DNA of 41,245 bases from Salipiger mucosus DSM 16094 (lineage in GTDB: Bacteria; Pseudomonadota; Alphaproteobacteria; Rhodobacterales; Rhodobacteraceae): positions 124,944 through 166,188 of the forward strand of contig NZ_KE557280.1 of assembly GCF_000442255.1 (NCBI RefSeq). The letters run 5' to 3'. Shown here in pieces: positions 33,693 through 41,245 of this stretch (positions within the stretch are counted from its first letter, which is position 1; the number at the start of each line of letters is the position of its first letter). Below the pieces are notes generated by a model, which was not told where the DNA came from, searched no databases, and worked only from the letters and a program-made list of their open reading frames with translations. A program made the translations under genes and the position numbers.

Positions 33693-33720
33693 AACTAGCG
33701 AATGCTGCCCTGCAGCACAA
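33693..33720 (-). promoter_or_regulatory. Promoter of small-RNA locus 2 with perfect TGCTGC-N3-GCAGCA palindrome
   Basis: Minus strand: TTGTGC (33715-33720), 16-nt spacer, CTAGTT (33693-33698). The palindrome TGCTGC-CCT-GCAGCA (33703-33717, plus-strand reading) overlaps the -35 and most of the spacer. It is the 6+3+6 extension of the CTGC-N3-GCAG pattern reported for PhaR. The upstream block GGTCTGCATAGCTGACC is shared with locus 1. Confidence 0.58.
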
Positions 33721-33759
33721 TGGTCAGCTATGCAGACCTGTTCTGTGCCATGTGCATGA

Positions 33760-35231
33760 CACAGCGGCATTTCGCTCGGCTTCGCGGGATACGCAGATCG
33801 GATGACGCCGGGACGAACCGGCGAGCTGCAAGGCATGCGTTAACGATTTGCTAAGCAAGGTCCGTCAATCATCCAGCCTGACCGCCGGGCCGACGAGGCA
33901 CGGTGCAGCAGGGACCTCGCTCGACGGGGTGTTTCGGCACGCCTGCCGCGTTGGGGAGGACGCCGGGACGCGTGACCCGGACGTGCCCGGAACGGGATCG
34001 TCCATGGCCAGGAACGGGTCCGGACAGGTGCAGGCCTGGAAAGGATCAGGCGGACGCGTCTTGGGGCTGGCGCGCCGGATTTGATGGCCGGACCCTCGCT
34101 GACGGGCGCGTGCTCGGCGGTCAGCGCCCGGCCTTTGTGTTGCTTCCGATGACGCCCCGGCTCAACCAGAACCGGGACAGCGTCACGGGGCAACGTGCCG
34201 ATCATGGGCGCCGGACATTTCATCCCGCGATTGCACCGTTCCGCCAGGTTTGAATTCCGGAATGCTCCGGGCCAGAATTGCCGAGACGCCGTCACGTTGA
34301 AATTGAGCAATTCGATGTTCACGCTACCAGTGATTGCAGAGCTTCCGCCCGAATGAAGCGGCATTGGTTATTGGGCCGTGATCCCGTGCAGCGCGTATCG
34401 GCACCGGACCTTCCCGTGCAGCGTGCCAGGCCTGCGTTTCCGTGCGGGGATGCCCGGACTTTGCCGCGGTCCGGAGGGTCTTTTGCGCAGACACCGGTGG
34501 CCGGACTCGCTCTCGACAGGTGACCGTGCGGCCGAGTGTCGCAAAGGCTGCATTCTAGACGAATGAAAATTGAATGATTCGCAATCGGTTAAGGCCAAGA
34601 GCCTTGCCGGCTTGACCAATGGCGACCGGGCGACGTGATTGGTTCCCCTGCCGGAACAGACGCCGCCTCATTTGCGACACATCCGATGGTTGCAACCCGC
34701 CCGAACAAGCCGGTCGCAATTTGTCTCGCATCCGGCAACAGTGATCCCGAATTGAACGAAGTGAGTAACGCCGGATCCACGTTTTCAAGGCGCATTGCGC
34801 GCTTCCGACCGTTGCTAACGGAAACAATTCGCCACAACACCTATGCGCGAGTGAGCCTTGAACCAGCCCGGATCGCGGCGCCGAAATGCGCCTGCTGCCG
34901 AAAAGATGCCATTTTCTCCTTTGTGCATGACCTCGCTATCCTTATTAATTTCCGCAAGCCCGACTGGGGGGTGAAGACTGCAGGCCACGGGGGCGGCCGC
35001 TGAACTGTCATGCATCCGCGAGGGTGCGACGGGATGCGCCAGGGGACGAACCCCGCCGCTGCAGACGTCGATCTCCGGCCCGCGACATGCGCGGCACGAG
35101 GGGGACGGCGCGGACCCGTCGCAACCTTTCAGGCCTGGCACGGAATTTTGGATCGCGCGGTGCCCGGGTGCGCCGTGGCCGCCGCGGCGGTTGGGGCATG
35201 CCCCCGTTTATGAATTGAAAAGGGTCGAACG
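33760..35231. other. Long gene-free leader region before the RTX-Hint gene
   Basis: About 1.47 kb with no supported protein gene on either strand; frames up to 174 codons show no family or ribosome site. It contains a GC-rich hairpin region near 34085-34137 ending in GCCTTTGTG, an 11-bp direct repeat CCCGTGCAGCG (34383-34393 and 34413-34423), a GAATGA-N5-GAATGA repeat with 11-bp period (34561-34577), and an AT-rich patch near 34930-34960. It may hold long regulatory DNA for the RTX-Hint gene or undetected RNAs. Confidence 0.45.
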
Positions 35232-38165
35232 ATGGCTGATCTGCTGCTGAACTGGGGCCTGCTGGGCGCCTACGGTTACAACCTCGCGCCCACGCCCTCC
35301 GATGGCGTGACGGCAACGGTCGATACCGGCGGCATCGCTGTCGACATCACCTTCACCGCGCAGGACGACGGCGCCGAGGCCTTCACGGTCAACTATGACG
35401 GCTACGTTCCCGGCTCCTCGGGCTTCAACCCGACCTCGCACCTCAAGCTCTTCGGCGACGGCGGGCCCGGCGGCACGGTCGCGGGCACCTCGACCACGGT
35501 GATGGACTTCCGAGCCACCGACGAAAGCTACGCCGACGAGGTCGAGAACGTCTCGTTCCTGCTCAACGACGTCGACGCCGGCACCGGCGGCGACCTGGGC
35601 GACCTGGCGGAATACGCCTCGGGCGGCAGCGCGGGCACCAGCTTCGAGGACAACGTCACGATCCTCGCCTACGACGCCGAGGGCAATCCCGTCGACGTCA
35701 CGCTGACCGCGCTCGGCACCACCTCGGACGTCTCCGGAGCCACCGCCGTGGGCACCGAGATCACCGACTTCGACGAACAGAACGGCACGCTGCAGGTCTC
35801 CATCGCGGGGCCCGTGTCGCGCGTCGAGGTGGTCTACGAGAACGGCGGCAACACCACCCAGGCCGTGCTGGTGTCGGACGTGATGTTCTCGACCACCAAC
35901 GGCGACAACCTGCCTCCGCTGGCCGAGGACGACGACGCCACCACCCCCGAGGACACCGCCGTCATCATCGACGTGCTCGAGAACGACAGCGACCCCGAGG
36001 GCGGCGAGCTGACCGTCACCGAGGCCACCGCGACCAACGGAACCGTCGCGATTAACGACGACGGCACGCTGACCTTCACGCCGGACGACGACTACAACGG
36101 CCCGGCCGAGATCACCTACACGATCCAGGACCCCGAAGGGAACGAGGCCACCGGCCAGGTCGACGTGACGGTCGAGCCGGTCAACGACGCGCCCGTCGCC
36201 AACGACGACGCCGAGGAGACCACCGAGGACACGCCCGTCACCTTCGATCCCACCGAGAACGACACCGACGTGGACGGCGACGACCTGACCGTCACCGATG
36301 TCTCCGATCCCGAGAACGGCGAGGTCGTCATCAACGACGACGGCACCGTGACCTACACCCCGGACGAGGGTTTCACCGGCGAGGACACGATCACCTACAC
36401 CGTCGACGACGGCAACGGCGGCACCGACGAGGGGACGATCGTCGTCACCGTGGGCGAGGACACCACCCCCGCTGGCGACCCGCGCATCGACGCCGACATC
36501 TTCCCGGTCTCCGAGGACATGCAGGACCTCGATCCCTTCAACGGCCTCGACCAGGACCCGGACCCGGATGACGACCGCGACAGCGTCGTGGGGCTCGAGA
36601 CCGCCGACCTGATCGAGACCGGCGACGATGCCGACACCATCATCGGCGACGACGGCGACGACACGATCCGCCCGGGCATCGACAACGACTCGGTCGTGGG
36701 CGGCGGCGGCAACGACTACGTCTTCGACGTGCAGGGCGCCGACACCGTCTACGGCGGCGCGGGCGACGACACGCTCATCGTCGGCACCGACACCTTCTCG
36801 GACTACGCGGGCGACGACCCGAACCTGCCGATCCTCGGCTTCGAGAGCGACCCGAACCAGGAGGACGGCCGCGACTACGTCGAGGGCAACGGCGGCAACG
36901 ACAGCATCGAGACCGGCGACGACCGCGACACCATCGACGGCGGGCAGGGCGACGACTACCTCGACGGCGGCATCGACGACGACGAGATCACCGGCAACGT
37001 CGGCAACGACACCCTGATCGGCGCCCACGGCTCCGACACGCTCGATGGCGGGCAGGGCGACGACTACATCGACGGCTCGAACCCCGCCGAGCTCGAGATC
37101 ACCGACGACACCGACCCGGTGCCCGAGAACGACCGCGACTACATGATGGGCGGGCTCGGCAACGACACCATCATCGGCGGCGATGACGACGACACGCTGC
37201 TGGGCGGCTCGGGCAACGACTACCTCGACGGCGGCATCGACGAGGACAGCATCCTCGGCGGCAACGGCGACGACACGATCGTCGGCGGCCAGGGCGCCGA
37301 CACCATCGACGGCGGCGACGGGCGCGACGTTATCATCGGCGCCGACGGCGGCGACGTGGTCGATGGCGGCGACGGCCCGCAGGGAGAAGACGAGGAGGGC
37401 AACCCCTACGACTACGACACGCTCGACCTCACCGGCTCCGCGCCCGAGGGCGGCTCGCTCAACGTGGTCTACACCTCCGATGACCGCGAGGACGGCTACG
37501 TCGAGTTCTACGGCGCCGACCGCACCGAGGACAGCGACCCGCTCTCGACCATGACCTTCGAGGAGATCGAGAACGTCGTGCCCTGCTTCACGCCCGGCAC
37601 CCTGATCGCCACCCCGCAGGGCGAGCGCCTGGTCGAGGACCTCAAGGTCGGCGACCGCGTCATCACCCGCGACAACGGCATCCAGGAAATCCAGTGGGTC
37701 GGCCGCAAGGAACTGACCGGCTTCGAGCTGGCCCGCCAGCCCCACATGAAGCCGATCCTGATTCAGAAGGGCGCGCTGGGGAACAACCTGCCCGAGCACG
37801 ACCTGCTGGTCTCGCCCAACCACCGCGTCCTCGTCGCCAACGACAAGACGGCGCTCTACTTCGAGGAGCGCGAGGTCCTCGCGGCGGCCAAGCACCTCAC
37901 GGGGCTCGAGGGCGTGGACGAGGTCGGCACCCTGGGCGTCACCTACATCCACTTCATGTTCGAGCAGCACGAGGTGGTCCTGTCGAACGGCGCCTGGACC
38001 GAGAGCTTCCAGCCCGGCGACTACACCCTCAAGGGCATCGGCGATGCGCAGCGCAAGGAGATCTTCGCGCTCTTCCCCGAGCTCGAGCAGGCCGAGGGCC
38101 TCAAGGCCTACGGCGCCGCGCGCCGCTCGCTCAAGAAGCACGAGGCGCGCCTGCTGACCAGCTGA
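35232..38165 (+). CDS. Cadherin-like / RTX / Hint-domain exoprotein, 977 aa
   Basis: No N-terminal signal is seen, as in type I secreted proteins. Order: an N-terminal beta-rich domain (about 1-220); two tandem cadherin-like (VCBS/Big-type) repeats of about 95 residues (about 228-415, each with a PEDT…ENDxDP…GTLTFTPDD…ITYTI/V.D pattern); RTX calcium-binding repeats (about 440-740, GGxGxDxL units such as [10 protein letters not shown] and [10 protein letters not shown]); and a C-terminal Hint_2 domain. The Hint part has C785 in [20 protein letters not shown], followed by [11 protein letters not shown] and [10 protein letters not shown] with H864. C785 is the only Cys of the protein. Hint domains cleave or splice at such a Cys, so the C-terminal ~190 residues may be released. 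Possible roles are surface attachment or matrix. AAAAGGG precedes the ATG. Confidence 0.93.
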   Translation: MADLLLNWGLLGAYGYNLAPTPSDGVTATVDTGGIAVDITFTAQDDGAEAFTVNYDGYVPGSSGFNPTSHLKLFGDGGPGGTVAGTSTTVMDFRATDESYADEVENVSFLLNDVDAGTGGDLGDLAEYASGGSAGTSFEDNVTILAYDAEGNPVDVTLTALGTTSDVSGATAVGTEITDFDEQNGTLQVSIAGPVSRVEVVYENGGNTTQAVLVSDVMFSTTNGDNLPPLAEDDDATTPEDTAVIIDVLENDSDPEGGELTVTEATATNGTVAINDDGTLTFTPDDDYNGPAEITYTIQDPEGNEATGQVDVTVEPVNDAPVANDDAEETTEDTPVTFDPTENDTDVDGDDLTVTDVSDPENGEVVINDDGTVTYTPDEGFTGEDTITYTVDDGNGGTDEGTIVVTVGEDTTPAGDPRIDADIFPVSEDMQDLDPFNGLDQDPDPDDDRDSVVGLETADLIETGDDADTIIGDDGDDTIRPGIDNDSVVGGGGNDYVFDVQGADTVYGGAGDDTLIVGTDTFSDYAGDDPNLPILGFESDPNQEDGRDYVEGNGGNDSIETGDDRDTIDGGQGDDYLDGGIDDDEITGNVGNDTLIGAHGSDTLDGGQGDDYIDGSNPAELEITDDTDPVPENDRDYMMGGLGNDTIIGGDDDDTLLGGSGNDYLDGGIDEDSILGGNGDDTIVGGQGADTIDGGDGRDVIIGADGGDVVDGGDGPQGEDEEGNPYDYDTLDLTGSAPEGGSLNVVYTSDDREDGYVEFYGADRTEDSDPLSTMTFEEIENVVPCFTPGTLIATPQGERLVEDLKVGDRVITRDNGIQEIQWVGRKELTGFELARQPHMKPILIQKGALGNNLPEHDLLVSPNHRVLVANDKTALYFEEREVLAAAKHLTGLEGVDEVGTLGVTYIHFMFEQHEVVLSNGAWTESFQPGDYTLKGIGDAQRKEIFALFPELEQAEGLKAYGAARRSLKKHEARLLTS

Positions 38166-38238
38166 TCGCGGCGGTCCCCGGAACGGCATATGCAGCGCGT
38201 TCCGGTCCGATCGACCCGGCGCCGGAACGACCACGGGA

Positions 38239-38270
38239 ACGGGGCGGAGCGATCCGCCCCGTTTTCCTTT
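38239..38270 (+). terminator. Intrinsic terminator after the RTX-Hint gene
   Basis: ACGGGGCGGA-GCGA-TCCGCCCCGT forms a 10-bp stem with a 4-nt loop, directly followed by TTTCCTTT. This is the clearest rho-independent terminator in the window. Confidence 0.88.
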
Positions 38271-38337
38271 GAAACCATGACGCAGCAGGCCGGAAGCTCT
38301 CTGGCGCCCGGCGCAGGGCTTGGATAGGGTCGCGCGC

Positions 38338-39873
38338 ATGACCCTTCCCGCGATCACCTACTCCGAAGACCAGGCCGAGGCCTGGGACCGCGTCGCCGAG
38401 ATGCTGCGCGCCGCCGGCATCGACCTCGAGGAGGGCACCTGCGCTCCGGCAAAGGACGGCCGCGGGCAGGTCATGGCGCTGATGGGCAAGGCGGGATCGG
38501 GCAAGACGCTTCTGCTGGCCGAGCTCTGCAAGTCGCTCGAAGCGGCCGGGGTCGAGCTGGTCTCGGGCGACTACGAAAGCCGCCGGCGGCGGGAAAAGCG
38601 CACCGTCGCGGTGCTGGCGCCCACCAACAAGGCCGCGAGCGTGCTGCGCATGCGCGGCGTGCCGGCGACGACGATCCACCGCATCATCTATACCCCGGTC
38701 TACGACCCGGAATACGAACGCATCGCCGAATGGCTCATGGGCAACGACGAGAAGCCCGATATCGAGGGCCTGACCGAGGACGCGCTCGACCGCGCCTTCA
38801 CAGCGTACCAGGGGCACAAGTCGGTGCCCGCGGCGCTCGCGGCGGCGGGGCTGCGGGGCAGCGACTTCATCACCGGCTGGAAACGCCGCGAGGAGCCGCT
38901 CGACATCGGCTTCGTCGACGAGGCCTCGATGCTCGACGAACGCCAGTTCGATGACCTCAAGGAGATTTTCCCCAACCTCGTGCTCTTCGGCGACCCGGCC
39001 CAGCTCGCGCCGGTGAACCAGTCCGGCAAGATGGTCTTCGACGGCCTCGACGACGGCGCGAAGATGGAGCTGCACCGCATCCACCGCCAGGACGCCGACA
39101 ACCCCATCCTCGACCTCGCCCACGCCCTCGCGGACCCGCAGCTCGAGTTCCACGACTTCGAGCGCATGGTCGAGGAAAAGGCCCAGCAGGACGACCGCGT
39201 CGTCTGGGGCCAGCGGGTCGAGGTCGACCTCATGGCGCGCTCGCCGGTGCTGGTCTGGCGCAACGCCACGCGCATCCGCCTGATCCAGGCCTTCCGCGCC
39301 GTCCACGAGGCGCCCGAGACCGAGCTTCTGCCGGGCGAGCCGCTGATCTGCGACGGTCTGGAACTGCCCATGAAGCACCGCAAGAAGCGGCTCGACCTCG
39401 AGGCGCGGGGGCTCATCAAGGGGGCGCAGGTGGTCTACCTCGGGCCCGGGCGCAAGTCGGGGTTCTCAAAGCTGCACGTCATGGGCGCGCTCGAACCGCA
39501 GGTCTCGGCAGCCTCCATCGTGAAGATCGAGAAGCCCGACGAGGAAGAGCCCTTCATTCCCTTCGCCGCGCGCATGGGGGCGACCTTCCTGCACGGGGCG
39601 GCGGTCACCATCCACAAGGCGCAGGGCTCGCAATGGAGCGACGTGCAGGTCTTCGCGCCCGATCTCTTCGCCGCCGCGCGCATGGGCCGGGTCGAGGCCG
39701 GGCAGCCGCTCTGGAAGCGGCTGGCCTACGTCGCGATCACCCGCGCGCAGGAACGGCTGCACTGGGTGGTGCGCAACCGCCTCGCGCGGCCGACCGGGCC
39801 GCTGCGCGTGGACGACCTCGGCGGCACGCCCGCGCCGCTCGCGCTGGAAACGCAGGAGAACGCGCCGACATGA
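38338..39873 (+). CDS. RecD/UvrD-like ATP-dependent DNA helicase, 511 aa
   Basis: A superfamily 1 helicase of the compact RecD2-like kind. Walker A is GKAGSGKT (residues 50-57), motif Ia is APTNKAASVLRMRGVPATTIHR, Walker B is FVDEASMLD with DEAS at 194-197, and motif III is LFGDPAQLAPV. Towards the C-terminus the UvrD_C_2 motifs are VTIHKAQGSQWSDV (motif V) and LAYVAITRAQERLHWVV (motif VI). It should unwind or translocate on DNA in repair or recombination. The ATG at 38338 is used although only a weak ATAGGG lies upstream; a TTG six codons earlier is possible. A thioesterase gene follows after 16-19 nt and is probably co-transcribed. Confidence 0.93.
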   Translation: MTLPAITYSEDQAEAWDRVAEMLRAAGIDLEEGTCAPAKDGRGQVMALMGKAGSGKTLLLAELCKSLEAAGVELVSGDYESRRRREKRTVAVLAPTNKAASVLRMRGVPATTIHRIIYTPVYDPEYERIAEWLMGNDEKPDIEGLTEDALDRAFTAYQGHKSVPAALAAAGLRGSDFITGWKRREEPLDIGFVDEASMLDERQFDDLKEIFPNLVLFGDPAQLAPVNQSGKMVFDGLDDGAKMELHRIHRQDADNPILDLAHALADPQLEFHDFERMVEEKAQQDDRVVWGQRVEVDLMARSPVLVWRNATRIRLIQAFRAVHEAPETELLPGEPLICDGLELPMKHRKKRLDLEARGLIKGAQVVYLGPGRKSGFSKLHVMGALEPQVSAASIVKIEKPDEEEPFIPFAARMGATFLHGAAVTIHKAQGSQWSDVQVFAPDLFAAARMGRVEAGQPLWKRLAYVAITRAQERLHWVVRNRLARPTGPLRVDDLGGTPAPLALETQENAPT

Positions 39874-39892
39874 CGACAGGAGCCACGCAGTG

Positions 39893-40297
39893 ATGGACGA
39901 GCGATTCCGGGAAGATCCATCCCCCTTCGGCGCGCATCTGGGTTTCAGGATGGCCGACTGGCGCGAGGATTTCGCGCGTTTCGAGATGGAGATCGCACCG
40001 CATCACGGCAACCGCTACGGCGTGCCGCACGGCGGCGCCTACGCCACGCTGCTCGACGCCGCCATGGGGCACGCCGGCTGCTGGACCGGCGATCCGGAGG
40101 TGAAACAGGTGGCCTTCACGCTATCGCTGAACGTGCAGTACCTCTCGCTGCCGACCGGCAAGCGGCTCATTGTCGAGGCCCGGCGCACGGGCGGCGGACG
40201 CGCCACCTATTTCGCCGATGGCGAGGTCCGCGACGAGACCGGCGCGCTGATCGCCAAGGGCTCGGGCGTCTTCCGCTATCGCCGGCAGGCGGGATAG
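39893..40297 (+). CDS. PaaI-type acyl-CoA thioesterase (hotdog fold), 134 aa
   Basis: A hotdog thioesterase of normal family length. The motif HHGNRYGVPHGGAYATLLDAAMGHA is the PaaI active-site region (conserved HGG plus the acid/amide residue on the central helix), and VQYLSLPTGKRLIVEARRTGGGRATYF forms the following strands. Family enzymes hydrolyse aromatic or medium acyl-CoA thioesters. AGGAG is 7 nt before a GTG (39890) and 10 nt before the ATG (39893), so either may be used. It is in one unit with the helicase gene upstream without a clear functional tie. Confidence 0.92.
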   Translation: MDERFREDPSPFGAHLGFRMADWREDFARFEMEIAPHHGNRYGVPHGGAYATLLDAAMGHAGCWTGDPEVKQVAFTLSLNVQYLSLPTGKRLIVEARRTGGGRATYFADGEVRDETGALIAKGSGVFRYRRQAG

Positions 40298-40305
40298 CCC
40301 GGTCC

Positions 40306-40323
40306 GGGGCGGGGCTCCGCCCC
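40306..40323 (+). terminator. Hairpin after the thioesterase gene
   Basis: GGGGCGG-GGCT-CCGCCCC, a 7-bp stem with a 4-nt loop 8 nt after the stop, followed by CTTCG. Probably ends the helicase-thioesterase transcript; it also faces the converging rpe gene. Confidence 0.6.
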
Positions 40324-40347
40324 CTTCGCCTGCGGCGAATTCCCCCG

Positions 40348-40372
40348 GCGTATTTCCGGAAAGATGATGGGG
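40348..40372 (+). repeat. Short extragenic repeat, copy 1 (downstream of rpe)
   Basis: GCGTATTTCCGGAAAGATGA plus TGGGG. The same core with three mismatches lies at 41100-41124 in the same orientation. Strings of this GCGTATTT…AAAGATGA type recur between genes in Rhodobacteraceae, as far as I recall. Confidence 0.6.
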
Positions 40373-40386
40373 CCGGGGGCGGCGCC

Positions 40387-41070
40387 TCAGGCGGTGACGG
40401 CCTCGCGGATGGCGCGCATGTTCGTGCCATAGGCCTCGGGGGTCTCCACCGATCCACCCTTGAAGACCGCCGAGCCCGCGACGAGCACGTCGGCGCCCGC
40501 CTCGCGCACCAGCGGCGCTGTTGTCGGGTCGACGCCGCCGTCGATCTCGATGTGCACGGGGCGGTCGCCGATCATGGCGCGCAGGGCGCGGACCTTGTCG
40601 ACGCAGGAGTGAATGAAGCTCTGCCCGCCGAAGCCGGGGTTCACCGTCATCACGCAGACGAGGTCGCAGAGGTCGAGCAGCGGCTCGGCCGCGCTGGCGG
40701 GCGTGCCGGGGTTGAGCGCGAGGCCCGCCTTCATGCCGCTGGCGCGGATCGCCTGCAGCGTGCGGTGCGGGTGCGGCCCGGCCTCGACATGGGCGGTGAG
40801 GATGTCCGCGCCGGCCTGGGCATAGGCCTCGATGTAGGGATCGACCGGCGCGATCATCAGGTGCACGTCCATCACGGTGGTCACGTGGCGGCGGAAGGCC
40901 TTCACCGCCGGCGGGCCGAAGGTGAGGTTCGGGACGAAGTGGCCGTCCATGACGTCGACGTGCACCCAGTCGGCGCCCTGGTCCTCGATGGCGCGGATCT
41001 CGCGGCCGAAGTCGGCGAAATCGGCAGAGAGGATCGAGGGGGCGATTTTCAGGGATCGGTCGAAGGTCAT
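40387..41070 (-). CDS. rpe: Ribulose-phosphate 3-epimerase, 227 aa
   Basis: A TIM-barrel enzyme that interconverts ribulose 5-phosphate and xylulose 5-phosphate in the pentose phosphate or Calvin pathway. Signatures: IAPSILSADFADFG at the start, WVHVDVMDGHFVPNLTFGP (metal-binding His and catalytic Asp), VHLMIAPVDPYI, CVMTVNPGFGGQSFI, and HIEIDGGVD with VAGSAVFKG for phosphate binding. Full length. GGAG lies 7 nt before the ATG at 41070. It follows, on the minus strand, the gene whose 3' end is at 41133, with 62 nt between, so an operon is likely, interrupted only by the short repeat. Confidence 0.97.
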   Translation of the reverse strand: MTFDRSLKIAPSILSADFADFGREIRAIEDQGADWVHVDVMDGHFVPNLTFGPPAVKAFRRHVTTVMDVHLMIAPVDPYIEAYAQAGADILTAHVEAGPHPHRTLQAIRASGMKAGLALNPGTPASAAEPLLDLCDLVCVMTVNPGFGGQSFIHSCVDKVRALRAMIGDRPVHIEIDGGVDPTTAPLVREAGADVLVAGSAVFKGGSVETPEAYGTNMRAIREAVTA

Positions 41071-41099
41071 GGCGGGGCTCCGTGCATCCGGGGTGGTTT

Positions 41100-41124
41100 G
41101 CGTATTTGGGGAAAGATGAAGGGG
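41100..41124 (+). repeat. Short extragenic repeat, copy 2 (upstream of rpe)
   Basis: GCGTATTTGGGGAAAGATGA plus AGGGG, 25 bases, 22 matching the copy at 40348-40372. It lies between rpe and the next minus-strand gene. Confidence 0.6.
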
Positions 41125-41132
41125 CGGGGCGG

Positions 41133-41245
41133 TCACTCGGCGGCCTGGTGCAGCCGCTTGTCCACGTCGAGGCCGCCGCGGAAGACGCGGGAGGCGCGCA
41201 GGTCGGCCTCGGTGATGGTCGAGAGGGCCTCGGCGTCGAGCGGGC
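41133..41245 (-). CDS. 3' end of an unidentified gene (5' end outside window)
   Basis: A minus-strand frame open to the window edge ends with a TGA at 41133-41135. Its last 36 residues include LSTITEADLRASRVFRGG and end LHQAAE. Codon use is typical of the neighbours (strong G/C in third positions), which supports coding. The fragment is too short for me to name the protein. It would be the first known gene upstream of rpe in the same direction. Confidence 0.6.
   Translation of the reverse strand, partial: PLDAEALSTITEADLRASRVFRGGLDVDKRLHQAAE

Noticed and set aside
18205-33760. Composite transposon bounded by the two ~190-bp similar blocks
   Set aside because: The blocks are in the same orientation and 15 kb apart, but no transposase, integrase or target duplication is visible, and both blocks are explained as paired small-RNA genes with promoters.
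35208-38357. A 1049-codon open frame on the minus strand
   Set aside because: It is the antisense of the RTX-Hint gene. Repetitive GC-rich Asp/Gly codons read as Val/Ala-rich sequence on the other strand and remove stops. No ribosome site or family is seen.

Overview
The window is GC-rich DNA with short intergenic gaps and gene families typical of marine alphaproteobacteria of the Rhodobacterales (Roseobacter group): RTX proteins at both ends, one with a Hint domain; a DmdA-like GcvT-family enzyme; BluB; a Rhodobacter-type H-NS protein; and two small-RNA loci of the 'cuckoo' (CcsR) type. The assignment is inferred from gene families, not from a marker gene.

Layout. 1-1079: C-terminal part of an RTX exoprotein. 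1246-5821 (minus strand): a 49-residue membrane peptide, a DmdA-like demethylase-fold protein, a TenA protein behind a TPP riboswitch, and a zinc-type MDR oxidoreductase. 6168-12120: a divergent Lgt-like membrane protein overlapping tail-to-tail with a polytopic membrane protein, a short-chain dehydrogenase with an altered active site, a Nudix hydrolase next to a PiT phosphate permease, and an exported Gly-Asn-rich protein. 12417-14527: a SulP anion transporter broken by a one-base frameshift, behind a small XRE regulator with a candidate operator. 14902-17489: a LysE exporter, a Tat-exported protein paired with a b-heme membrane protein, and a DUF4269-type protein. 17490-18771 is gene-poor and holds the first cuckoo-type small RNA. 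18772-25384: bluB, a second small membrane peptide paralogous to the first, a two-gene unit made of a Cys-rich exported protein and a TIR-transmembrane-FGS protein, an H-NS protein, and three small minus-strand genes.

25799-30115 is a compact siderophore-uptake operon in which the genes overlap: TonB-dependent receptor, RhtX/FptX-like MFS carrier and siderophore-interacting ferric reductase. A small SH3 lipoprotein, a GAF-PAS-PAS-PAS sensor without output domain and a Crp/Fnr-type regulator follow. 33577-33760 holds the second cuckoo-type small RNA, with the same promoter architecture as the first. About 1.5 kb without a gene precedes a 977-residue cadherin-RTX-Hint protein, which ends in a clear intrinsic terminator. 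A RecD-like helicase, a PaaI-type thioesterase, rpe (flanked by two copies of a short repeat) and the 3' end of one more gene close the window.

The most interesting parts are: (i) the TIR-TM-FGS gene with its exported Cys-rich partner, which looks like a two-component envelope-sensing or immune module; (ii) the duplicated small-RNA loci, each with two CCUCCUCCC hairpin loops and a promoter whose spacer contains a CTGC-N3-GCAG palindrome matching the reported PhaR operator; and (iii) a pair of unannotated 47-49 residue single-span membrane peptides.
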